DNA of 6,758 nt from NCBI GenBank assembly GCA_017304505.1, contig JAFKKQ010000294.1, positions 1 to 6,758 of the forward strand. Reading direction: 5' to 3'. Below the pieces are notes generated by a model. That model was not told the DNA's origin. It saw nothing but the letters and a program-made list of their open reading frames with translations, and did not search any database. Of this stretch, positions 1 to 6,335 are shown one piece after another. Each line of letters starts with the position of its first letter. Positions within the stretch are counted from its first letter, which is position 1. Source of the DNA: Hyphomicrobiales bacterium (lineage in GTDB: Bacteria > Pseudomonadota > Alphaproteobacteria > Rhizobiales > Xanthobacteraceae). Both the position numbers and the translations under genes were made by a program.

Positions 1-1440
1 TCGAGAAGCATGTCCTGCAAGCCAAGGGATTGAAGACGGTCTACACCCGGGTTGGCGAGCAGCCGCGCGGCTCGAATGAAATCACCGAAGACACCATCGG
101 TGTCATTCAATTCGAGTTTTCCGATTGGCGCACACGCAAACCGGCGCATGAGATCATGGATGGAATCCGCGAGGCGACAGCGGACATTCCCGGTATTCTG
201 GTCGAGGTGACCGCGCCACGCGCCGGCCCGCCGACCGGCAAGCCGATCCAGGTCCAGCTCGGCGCGCTCGATCCCGAGATGTTGCCCGCGGCGGCCAAGA
301 AGGTCGCGGCGATGCTGGCGCAACGCAGCGACATTCGCGATCTCGACGACGGCCTGCCGTTGCCCGGCATCGATTGGAAGATCCAGGTCAACCAGGCCGA
401 GGCCGCGAAATTCGGCGCCAACCCGGCGACGGTGGGGACGGCGGTGCAGCTTGTCACCAACGGCGTGAAGGCGACCGAATACCGTCCCGCCAGCAGCGAC
501 AAGGCCGTGGATATCCTGGTGCGTTTCCCCGAGGGGCGGCGCAGCCTCGATCAGATCGACGAGTTGCGCGTGCAGACGCCCTCCGGCTCGGTGCCGATCG
601 GCAACTTCGTCGAACGGATTCCGGCTCAGCGTGTCGGTTACATCAATCGCGTGGCGGGCAACCGTGTGATGACCGTCTCGGCCAACGTGGCACAGGGCGT
701 ACAGACCGCGAAGCTACAGGAAGAAATCGCGCAGGAGCTGGCGAAGACCGATCTCGGCCGCGCAGGAGCTGGCGAAGACCGCTCTCGGCAGCGGCGTGAC
801 ATGGAAGCTGAAGGGCGAGGACGAGGAGCGTGCCAAGGCGTCGGCCTTCCTGATGAAGGCGTTCGGCACGGCAATCTTCCTGATCTTCGCGATCCTGCTC
901 GCCCAGTTCAACCGGCTGACATCGGTGGCATTGGTGCTGTCCGCCGTTGTGCTTTCGACCATCGGCGTGCTGCTCGGGTTGCTCATCATGGGGCAGCCGT
1001 TCGGCGTGGTCATGACCGGCATCGGCGTGATCGCCAACGCCGGTGTTATCGTCAACAACAACATCGTGTTGATCGACACCTATGACCGGCTTCGGCACGA
1101 GGGCATGAACGCCTACGACGCCATCGTGGAGACGTGCCGCGAGCGAGCGCGGCCGGTGGTGCTGACGGCGGTGACGGCGATCCTCGGCGTGTTGCCGATC
1201 GCGTTCGGCGTGAACATCGAGTTCCTCAGCCGCGAGGTGTCGGTCGGCGCGCCGGCGACGCAATGGTGGATCAGCCTGTCCACCGCCATCGTGTTCGGCC
1301 TCGGCTTTGCGACGGTCCTGACGTTGGTCGTCACCCCGGCGGCGCTCATGGCCATCGAGGGCATGCGGCTGAAGCGGCAGGCGTGGTCGGCTGCCGTGGC
1401 CGCGCGTTTCGCGCGGCGCGCGAACGAGGCCAAAAACTAA
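1..1440 (+). pseudogene. RND-family efflux permease, C-terminal half, frameshifted by a 31-bp duplication
   Basis: This is the inner-membrane, proton-driven permease of a tripartite RND efflux pump (AcrB-like family, normally about 1,030-1,050 residues). The window shows roughly the last 470 residues; the frame is open to the left edge from base 3. The first part (3 to about 758) is the second periplasmic porter/docking region, with family-like stretches such as GPPTGKPIQV and GYINRVAGNRVMTVSANV. The second part (about 760 to 1440, a different frame) carries five hydrophobic segments matching TM8-TM12, including GVIVNNNIVLIDTYDRLR in TM10. The parts are joined at a tandem duplication (728-789), and AQELAKT-LG is encoded in both frames there. 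Read as is, translation from the first part passes the duplication and stops at TGA 1083-1085, before a functional membrane half. A GTG at 796 could start the second half but has no visible ribosome-binding site. I infer a pseudogene; a sequencing or assembly error is the alternative. Substrate is unknown and no adaptor or outer-membrane gene is visible. Confidence 0.85.
728..789 (+). repeat. 31-bp tandem duplication inside the RND permease gene
   Basis: Bases 728-758 and 759-789 are two adjacent copies of one 31-base unit that starts cgcgcaggagctggcgaaga. They differ at one position (A at 751, C at 782). Thirty-one is not a multiple of three, so the extra copy moves the downstream frame by one base. 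Removing either copy joins the upstream frame (base 3 onward) to the downstream frame (ending at 1440) without a stop. Confidence 0.95.
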
Positions 1441-1483
1441 AAACCCTGCTTTTTGGGGCGGTTGCCGCCGGTCAGGCGGTGCG

Positions 1484-1520
1484 GCCGGGTGCGGAGCGGT
1501 CTGAAATCCGCTCGCCCGGC
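1484..1520 (+). repeat. GC-rich imperfect hairpin between the RND gene and folE
   Basis: An outer stem GCCGGG (1484-1489) pairs with CCCGGC (1515-1520). An inner stem GAGCGG (1494-1499) pairs with CCGCTC (1508-1513), with an eight-base loop and a small asymmetric internal loop. Only four T bases follow, at about 1530-1533, so it is not a classical intrinsic terminator. It could mark the end of the RND transcript or lie in the folE leader. No promoter, riboswitch or tRNA is recognisable in the rest of 1441-1584. Confidence 0.45.
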
Positions 1521-1584
1521 GGCGGGAACCTTTTGCATCGCGATCCATCTAACAACTGTCATCACCCCGATGCCGGACGAAGGA

Positions 1585-1612
1585 GAGGATTGCCATGCGA
1601 GGATTGCCATGA
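1585..1612 (+). repeat. 14-bp tandem duplication of the folE ribosome-binding site and start codon
   Basis: The 13-base word gaggattgccatg occurs at 1585-1597 and again at 1599-1611. It forms a 14-base tandem unit whose last base differs (C at 1598, A at 1612). Each copy carries a GAGG element and an ATG six bases later. Because the unit is 14 bases, the two ATGs lie in different frames. The stronger Shine-Dalgarno sequence, AAGGAG at 1580-1585, lies in front of the first ATG (1595), not the second (1609). Confidence 0.9.
1595..1612 (+). other. Five-codon leader reading frame overlapping the folE start
   Basis: ATG at 1595 opens a frame encoding only M-R-G-L-P before TGA at 1610-1612. That TGA overlaps the folE ATG (1609-1611) as ATGA. 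The best ribosome-binding site here (AAGGAG, 1580-1585) is nine bases upstream of this ATG, so ribosomes should load here and reach folE by stop-start coupling, or load at the weaker GAGG at 1599-1602. It arose by the 14-base duplication; whether it is translated is inference. Confidence 0.5.
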
Positions 1613-2226
1613 GTTCTAACGTGCGCGCGCTCGAGCCTGTCAGGTCGCTGCATGCCCATTCCGGCCGGCCTGAGCGGGCGGAGGTCGAGGCCGCGGTGCG
1701 AACCATCCTCCGGTGGACGGGTGACGACCCGGACCGCGATGGTTTGGTCGAAACCCCGGCGCGGGTGGCCCGCGCGCTGGAGGAGGCTTTCGTCGGCTAC
1801 ACTCAGGACCCCGCGCAGGTCCTGCAGAAATCCTTCGATGAGATCGAAGGCTACGACGAGATGATCGTGCTGCGGGGTGTCCGGTTCGAGAGCCATTGCG
1901 AACACCACATGGCGCCCATCCTGGGCCGGGCGTGGGTGGCTTACGTCCCAACCAGCCGCGTGGTCGGAATCAGCAAGCTTGCGCGGGTGGTTGAAATTTA
2001 TGCCAAGCGTTTGCAAATCCAGGAGAGGCTCACCGCCCAGGTCGCCAATACGATCAACGACGTGCTCAAGCCGAAAGGTGTCGCCGTCGTCGTCAAGGCG
2101 ACGCACCACTGCATGACCACGCGCGGCGTGCACAAGCCCGATACAGACCTGGTCACGAGTCGTATGCTGGGCTGTTTTCGTGACGACCCGCAGCTTCGCC
2201 GGGAATTCCTCGGCACGACGGTTTGA
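1609..2226 (+). CDS. folE: GTP cyclohydrolase I (type IA)
   Basis: This cytoplasmic zinc enzyme opens and rearranges GTP to 7,8-dihydroneopterin triphosphate plus formate, the first committed step of tetrahydrofolate and other pterin synthesis. The protein is 205 residues, normal for bacterial FolE. The zinc ligands are visible as C97 and H100 in ESHCEHHM and C168 in HHCMTTRGV, with the same spacing as C110, H113 and C181 of the E. coli enzyme; H166 corresponds to its catalytic H179. Other family blocks are DGLVETPARVARA (44-56), VGISKLARVVEIYAKRLQIQERLT (119-142) and SRMLGCFRDDP (184-194). I chose ATG 1609 because GAGG lies six bases upstream and family similarity begins soon after. The frame is open further upstream to 1453, and ATG 1570 is an alternative without a good ribosome-binding site. 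The start lies within a 14-base duplication that creates a short overlapping leader. The next gene begins 17 bases after the stop, indicating an operon. Confidence 0.95.
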   Translation: MSSNVRALEPVRSLHAHSGRPERAEVEAAVRTILRWTGDDPDRDGLVETPARVARALEEAFVGYTQDPAQVLQKSFDEIEGYDEMIVLRGVRFESHCEHHMAPILGRAWVAYVPTSRVVGISKLARVVEIYAKRLQIQERLTAQVANTINDVLKPKGVAVVVKATHHCMTTRGVHKPDTDLVTSRMLGCFRDDPQLRREFLGTTV

Positions 2227-2231
2227 CGTTG

Positions 2232-2241
2232 AAGGAGGAGG
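2232..2241 (+). promoter_or_regulatory. Strong Shine-Dalgarno for the Rieske oxidoreductase
   Basis: AAGGAGGAGG ends two bases before ATG 2244; its AAGGAG core (2232-2237) is six bases from the ATG. It settles the start at 2244 instead of the in-frame TTG at 2223, which overlaps the folE stop. Confidence 0.8.
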
Positions 2242-2243
2242 AA

Positions 2244-3770
2244 ATGTCTCAAGAACAAGCCCCGCCGGCTGGTCCCGATCTTACCCAAGGCGTCGCCTTG
2301 TCCGAACTCGCAGGCGGCAAGCTGGTCGGTCATGTCGGCGACGACGAAATCCTTTTGGTGCGCAGCGGTGATGATGTTCTCGCCGTCGGCGCCTATTGCA
2401 CCCATTATCATGGGCCGCTTGCCGACGGCCTCGTCGTGGGCGACAGCGTCCGCTGCCCCTGGCACCACGCCTGTTTCGATCTGCGCAGCGGCGAGGCCGT
2501 GCGCGCGCCGGCGCTGAGCCCGATCGAATGCTGGAAGGTCGAGCAGCGGGACGGGCGCGTCTATGTCCGCGAGAAGCAAGAGCAGTCCAGGCCGCGCGCA
2601 CTTTCGGGCAAGGATATGCCGGGGCGCATCGTGATCGTCGGCGGTGGGGCTGCGGGCTTCGCCGCGGCGGAGATGCTGCGACGCCGGGGGTTTGGCGGCA
2701 GCATTGCGATGCTGAGCAGCGACGCCGCGCCGCCGGTCGACCGGCCTAACCTGTCCAAGGACTATCTCGCCGGCAGCGCGCCGGAGGATTGGCTCCCGCT
2801 GCGGCCGGACGATTATTATCGCGACAGCAACATCGACCTGCGTCTCAACACGGACGTTGCGGGTATCGATGTGAAGTCGCGCGAGGTGTTGCTTGGGGAT
2901 GGGGTGAGGGTGCCCTACGACCGCATGTTGCTGGCAACCGGCGCCGAGCCGGTGCGGTTGCCGATCCCCGGTGCCGATCAGCCTCACGTCCATACGCTGC
3001 GTTCGCTTGCCGATTGTCGCGCCATCATCGAAGCAGCCAAGGGCGCGCGCCGTGCACTCGTGATTGGCGCGAGCTTCATCGGGTTGGAAGCCGCTGCGGC
3101 GCTGCGCGCCCGCGAGATCGAGGTGCATGTGGTGGCGCCCGAGCAGCGGCCGATGGAGCGCGTGCTTGGGCCGGGGATGGGCGACTTCGTCCGTGCGCTT
3201 CACGAGGAGCACTGCGTGGTGTTCCATCTTGGGGACACGGTGACGGCCATCGACGGTCGGCGCGCGACGCTGAAAAGCGGCGGTGTGATCGAAGCCGATG
3301 TCGTGGTGGTCGGCGTCGGCGTGCGGCCGCGCCTCGCTTTGGCCGAGCAGGCCGGGCTTGCTCTCGACCGTGGCGTAACGGTGAATGAGTATCTCGAAAC
3401 AAGTGTGTCCGGTATCTACGCCGCCGGCGATATCGCGCGCTGGCCTGATCCGCATTCGGGGCAGAGCATCCGCGTCGAACACTGGGTCGTGGCCGAGCGC
3501 CAGGGACAGGTTGCGGCATGCAACATGCTTGGTCTTCGGGAGAAGTTCGATGCGGTGCCGTTCTTCTGGAGTCAACATTACGACGTCCCGATCAACTATG
3601 TCGGCCATGACGAGGCGTGGGACGAGATCGCCGTCGATGGCGACATCAACGGCAAGGATTGTTTGCTGCGATACAAGCGCGGCGGCCGGGTGCTCGCCAT
3701 CGCTTCGATCTTCCGCGATGTCGAAAGCCTGCAAGCGGAACTCGCCTTGGAGCGCGGCAGCGTTCCTTAA
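2244..3770 (+). CDS. Rieske [2Fe-2S] and FAD-dependent pyridine nucleotide-disulphide oxidoreductase, AIFM3-like
   Basis: The protein is 508 residues and fuses a Rieske ferredoxin domain to a flavin reductase, as in the AIFM3 (AIF-like) family. The Rieske domain spans about 13-111 and binds its cluster through C52-T-H54 and C71-P-W-H74, an intact C-x-H-x16-C-x2-H motif. A reductase of the Pyr_redox_2 type follows: FAD dinucleotide motif VGGGAAG (132-138), NAD(P) motif VIGASFIGLEAA (273-284, a GxSxxG variant seen in AIF-like proteins), and the second FAD motif IYAAGDIA (391-398). A C-terminal reductase domain covers about 410-500, including VEHWVVAERQG. No signal peptide or membrane segment is seen, so it is probably cytosolic. 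It should pass electrons from NAD(P)H through FAD to the 2Fe-2S centre; the final acceptor is unknown. It could act as a self-contained electron donor for an oxygenase, but none is in the window. It follows folE by 17 bases. No intrinsic terminator is apparent after its stop. Confidence 0.92.
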   Translation: MSQEQAPPAGPDLTQGVALSELAGGKLVGHVGDDEILLVRSGDDVLAVGAYCTHYHGPLADGLVVGDSVRCPWHHACFDLRSGEAVRAPALSPIECWKVEQRDGRVYVREKQEQSRPRALSGKDMPGRIVIVGGGAAGFAAAEMLRRRGFGGSIAMLSSDAAPPVDRPNLSKDYLAGSAPEDWLPLRPDDYYRDSNIDLRLNTDVAGIDVKSREVLLGDGVRVPYDRMLLATGAEPVRLPIPGADQPHVHTLRSLADCRAIIEAAKGARRALVIGASFIGLEAAAALRAREIEVHVVAPEQRPMERVLGPGMGDFVRALHEEHCVVFHLGDTVTAIDGRRATLKSGGVIEADVVVVGVGVRPRLALAEQAGLALDRGVTVNEYLETSVSGIYAAGDIARWPDPHSGQSIRVEHWVVAERQGQVAACNMLGLREKFDAVPFFWSQHYDVPINYVGHDEAWDEIAVDGDINGKDCLLRYKRGGRVLAIASIFRDVESLQAELALERGSVP

Positions 3771-3792
3771 GCTGTCGCGGCCGGCGCTCGAC

Positions 3793-5829
3793 CTAATTTA
3801 TGGCATGGGTGGCCAGAAAAGGATCGAGCGCGACATTGAGGCCAACCTGGCCGCCGTAGATCGTCGCGTCCTGTGCGTTCTCGCTGATAAAGGCGGCGTA
3901 GCCTGTCATGCCCGAGCCTATCTTCAGTCTGGTTCCGACCGTCTCCGTCCCCCAGTCCCGGGCCAGGATCACCGCCGGCATCGAGTAGCTCGGAGCCACC
4001 GTGGACGTCAGCGAGGCCGTTACTGAGCGGTCGAGCGAGGCCCATTCGTGGTTCCAAGTCACTTTTGCGAACGGCTGCCAGCGACCCATGTCCACACTGA
4101 CCTGATAGCCGAGTTCGGATACGGCTGAGTTGCGTGTCTGATCGCCAAAGGACAGGGCGGTAAAACCACCGATCGAAGCAAACGGATCGGTTTCCGCGTA
4201 GCCCTTGACGTGCGCGCGCTGCAGAATCACGCCGACCACGGGCCCATGCGTGAGATAAAGCTGCGAGGTCGGCGCCTTGACCGGCATGCCGACCGCGCGC
4301 GTCGAGCCAATCGCGGTCTTGAAGTCATAGCCAAGCTCGGCGGCAAACGAGAGGTCGGAACCTCTGGTGCTGCCGGTGTTCGGCTGGATCGTGATGCCGA
4401 TGGGCACCTGCCGGTTGACGTCATAATGCAGCGTGCCCCACGTCGCTGCGGCGTTGATCCAGTACGATCTGTTGCGGTAGGCGGAATAAAGCGTGGCGGC
4501 GACTTCATCCTCCCTGAAATCGCCGCCAAGACTGAATGTCTGTCGGGTGGTTCCGACCGATACGGCACCGCCGACGAGCCAGTTGCGCGCCAAACGGTAA
4601 TCGACTCCCGCTGTCAGGTTCAGCGGTGTTCCAGGATCGTTTGGAAAACCGTTGGAGCTGTTGTTCATCTCCAGTGACGACACTGCGCCCGTTACCCAGG
4701 CGTGGTGGCTTCCGCTCTGGTTCAGCGAGATCGGAATCTGATTCCAGATCGACTGGATGACACCGGCCCGTGTTTTCAGCGGGGCTTCGGCGAGAAACGA
4801 AATCTCGCTCGGGGCGACCACCAGGCTGTAGTTGTAATCGGCTTCGATCTTCTGGCCGGCGGCCGAAAAGTGCTGGTCATCGGCGTAGAAGCTGGTCTGC
4901 TGCGCGTCGGCCGCGCGCAGATAGGCGTAGGACGAACTCGGGGTCGTCGTGTTGGCACACCATTGAGCCCAGCCGCTTGTGTTCGGTCCTGCGCCGGTCT
5001 GCGTCACGCAGGCCGAACCGGTTCCGCTCCCGACGACGCCGGGCAGCACCGTCGCCGCCGTAAAGCCGAAGGCGGTGGGATCCGACTGCACGGCCCGTCT
5101 CAGCCCGCGGATGTCGGAGGGGATGAACTGCACGCCGGCTGCCGCGAGATCGTTCCAAAGCGCGCTTGTGTAAAACGGCGGGAGGGCACCGTTGCCGCCG
5201 CCTGCCGACGGAACGATGATATAGCGCGCGCCGGCTGCTTGCAGCACTTTGATCTCGTTGGCGAGCAGTGTGGCTTGCGCGCCAACATAAGTCTCTTTGG
5301 CGGTCAGCGTTCCAAAATTGTCGTTCGCAAACGTAAGGTCGTTGCCGCCTGAACTAATCAAATAGAGTGCGTTGGGATTCGCATGGCCGCCCACGGACGT
5401 CAGATAGTTGGCGATCTGCTGCACGGTGGAGGGCAGGTTGGTATTCGTTCCGGGAGGGATGTTATTGAGATTGCCGATGTTGCCGTTGTCCGCGGTCGCA
5501 GCATCGACGGCACCTGAAATTGCGTAATTGGTGCCGACGGTTTGATTGGCGGGAATCGCCGAAAGACCGAAGTAAGAGGCCAGCAACTGGCTGTTCACGA
5601 GATAGCCAGCGCCGACCGGAGCGCCGGTTCCGCCTTGCGCGATTGACGCCGCGATCAAAGCGTCCTTGGCGGCTTTACCGGTTGCGTTCGAGGGCAGTGC
5701 GGCTTTCCACCATCCGCTGTCGACGCTGCTGTCGCCAAATGCGAAAAAACTATTGAACGATTGAGCGTTAGAAGTCTGCACCGTGCACAGCAATGCTGCC
5801 GCCGCCCATAAAACCGGCTGGATTCTCAC
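3793..5829 (-). CDS. Autotransporter SGNH/GDSL esterase (EstA-like)
   Basis: The protein is 678 residues and is a surface-displayed lipolytic enzyme secreted by a type V mechanism. Residues 1-22 form a signal peptide with a hydrophobic core (VLWAAAALLC) and a plausible cleavage site after SNA. The passenger (about 23-345) has all SGNH blocks: FGDSSVDSG with nucleophile S34, NYAISGA with oxyanion G106, SGGND with N163, and DDQHFSAAGQ with D317 and H320. Block I reads GDSS instead of the usual GDSL, a tolerated variation. About residues 375-668 form the beta-barrel, with alternating strands such as TAGVDYRLARNWLVGGAVSVG and AELGYDF. The last strand, near IYGGQVGLNVAL, is followed by ten residues ending in Asn, not by the usual terminal aromatic. 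The start is GTG at 5829-5827, five bases after GGGGAGG (complement of 5835-5841). It is convergent with the oxidoreductase (22-base gap) and appears monocistronic. The natural substrate is unknown; esters or membrane lipids are typical for the family. Confidence 0.92.
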   Translation of the reverse strand: MRIQPVLWAAAALLCTVQTSNAQSFNSFFAFGDSSVDSGWWKAALPSNATGKAAKDALIAASIAQGGTGAPVGAGYLVNSQLLASYFGLSAIPANQTVGTNYAISGAVDAATADNGNIGNLNNIPPGTNTNLPSTVQQIANYLTSVGGHANPNALYLISSGGNDLTFANDNFGTLTAKETYVGAQATLLANEIKVLQAAGARYIIVPSAGGGNGALPPFYTSALWNDLAAAGVQFIPSDIRGLRRAVQSDPTAFGFTAATVLPGVVGSGTGSACVTQTGAGPNTSGWAQWCANTTTPSSSYAYLRAADAQQTSFYADDQHFSAAGQKIEADYNYSLVVAPSEISFLAEAPLKTRAGVIQSIWNQIPISLNQSGSHHAWVTGAVSSLEMNNSSNGFPNDPGTPLNLTAGVDYRLARNWLVGGAVSVGTTRQTFSLGGDFREDEVAATLYSAYRNRSYWINAAATWGTLHYDVNRQVPIGITIQPNTGSTRGSDLSFAAELGYDFKTAIGSTRAVGMPVKAPTSQLYLTHGPVVGVILQRAHVKGYAETDPFASIGGFTALSFGDQTRNSAVSELGYQVSVDMGRWQPFAKVTWNHEWASLDRSVTASLTSTVAPSYSMPAVILARDWGTETVGTRLKIGSGMTGYAAFISENAQDATIYGGQVGLNVALDPFLATHAIN

Positions 5830-5834
5830 GTTTT

Positions 5835-5841
5835 CCTCCCC
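5835..5841 (-). promoter_or_regulatory. Ribosome-binding site supporting a GTG start
   Basis: On the minus strand GGGGAGG lies five bases upstream of GTG 5829-5827. The signal peptide begins directly at this codon, so this site decides the start of the autotransporter gene. Confidence 0.75.
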
Positions 5842-6000
5842 GAAGAAAACGGTGTTGCGCCCTAGAGGTACTTTAATCCGGAGGGTCGGAGTGAATCCAT
5901 GTGGTTGCGACGATTTAACAATATGGTAATGGACGGTGAAGGCTTGGCTAAACCCATGAAATTCATTGGTATTTTTCTTTGGGTCGCCACGACTCGCAGC
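5842..6000 (-). promoter_or_regulatory. Relatively AT-rich leader, probable promoter region of the autotransporter gene
   Basis: This stretch, especially about 5909-5992, is clearly richer in A and T than the rest of the window and lies directly upstream of the esterase gene with no reading frame of note. A promoter is expected here, but I could not find a convincing -35/-10 pair. A perfect 11-base inverted repeat, ATGAA-A-TTCAT at 5956-5966, is the only operator-like element, and it may be chance. Confidence 0.35.
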
Positions 6001-6030
6001 GCTTCATGCTTTGACGGAAACACGATCTGT

Positions 6031-6081
6031 CGTCATGGCTGAGCCGATGCCGAAGGCGGCGAGATTCGGCCATCCATGACG
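6031..6081. repeat. Palindromic intergenic repeat, hairpin 1
   Basis: CGTCATGG (6031-6038) is the exact reverse complement of CCATGACG (6074-6081). Imperfect pairing continues inward (for example GCCGA on the left with TCGGC on the right). This resembles, from memory, a CGTCATGGCC...GGCCATCCA palindrome often found between genes in Bradyrhizobium relatives. It is part of a hairpin cluster covering 6031-6330. Confidence 0.6.
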
Positions 6082-6114
6082 CTTTTCAATTAAAGGCGCG
6101 TAAGGCTTGTTCCG

Positions 6115-6138
6115 CCGCGCTTCATCATGGATGCGCGG
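6115..6138. repeat. Palindromic intergenic repeat, hairpin 2
   Basis: CCGCGC (6115-6120) pairs with GCGCGG (6133-6138) across a 12-base loop. The stem is short and could be chance in GC-rich DNA; its place within a series of hairpins is the main reason for listing it. Confidence 0.4.
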
Positions 6139-6163
6139 ATCATAGCATAGGCGAGCGAGGCGA

Positions 6164-6182
6164 CGCCGTTCTTCGAACGGCG
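6164..6182. repeat. Palindromic intergenic repeat, hairpin 3
   Basis: CGCCGTTC (6164-6171) and GAACGGCG (6175-6182) form a perfect eight-pair stem with a three-base TTC loop. It is not followed by a T tract on either strand, which speaks against an intrinsic terminator. Confidence 0.7.
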
Positions 6183-6229
6183 AGAGCGTTTCGAGTTTTG
6201 ACGGAATCGGACTTGTCGGATGACATGTC

Positions 6230-6251
6230 ATGCTCCGCGAAGGCGGAGCAT
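6230..6251. repeat. Palindromic intergenic repeat, hairpin 4
   Basis: ATGCTCCGC (6230-6238) and GCGGAGCAT (6243-6251) form a perfect nine-pair stem around a GAAG tetraloop, the strongest hairpin of the cluster. AGCATCC (6247-6253) is also the reverse complement of GGATGCT (6300-6306), so this element and the next may be the two ends of one larger repeat of about 100 bases. Confidence 0.7.
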
Positions 6252-6309
6252 CCCGTATTCGTGGTGTACGCAGAACGAGAACAGATCGTAGCTTGCGGTG
6301 GATGCTGGA

Positions 6310-6330
6310 TCATCCGCTTTCGCCGGACGA
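6310..6330. repeat. Palindromic intergenic repeat, hairpin 5, just after the LysR gene
   Basis: TCATCCG (6310-6316) pairs with CGGACGA (6324-6330) with one G-T type mismatch and a seven-base loop. It begins five bases beyond the LysR stop codon on the minus strand. No run of T follows on that strand, so it is more likely the end of the repeat than a true terminator, although it could slow or protect the transcript end. Confidence 0.5.
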
Positions 6331-6335
6331 TTTGA

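Noticed and set aside
1430..1456. CCAAAAA ... TTTTTGG inverted repeat around the RND stop as a terminator
   Set aside because: The stem is AT-rich with a loop of about 13 bases and no following T tract, so it would be weak. The similarity is probably chance.
643..1548. A 301-codon minus-strand open frame opposite the RND gene
   Set aside because: It is an Arg/His-rich shadow of GC-rich coding DNA; the plus strand has clear transmembrane segments and family motifs.
1570..1572. Alternative in-frame ATG start for folE
   Set aside because: There is no Shine-Dalgarno upstream and the extra residues do not look like FolE; ATG 1609 has GAGG six bases before it.
1998..3734. A long (578-codon) minus-strand open frame opposite folE and the oxidoreductase
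   Set aside because: The plus strand clearly encodes intact FolE and Rieske-FAD motifs here. The antisense frame is rich in His, Arg and Asp, as expected from the complement of GC-rich codons, and shows no domain.
4702..5352. Plus-strand open frames (about 216 codons here and about 155 codons at 4210-4677) opposite the esterase gene
   Set aside because: They are antisense to the well-supported autotransporter, are Arg- and Gly-rich, and have no recognisable motif or ribosome-binding site.
6004..6231. A 75-codon minus-strand reading frame in the repeat cluster (protein start MTCHPTSPIPSKLETL)
   Set aside because: It spans hairpins 1 to 3 and ends inside palindromic repeat sequence, lacks a convincing ribosome-binding site and matches no family I know. 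It is best explained as a frame that happens to be open through repeats.
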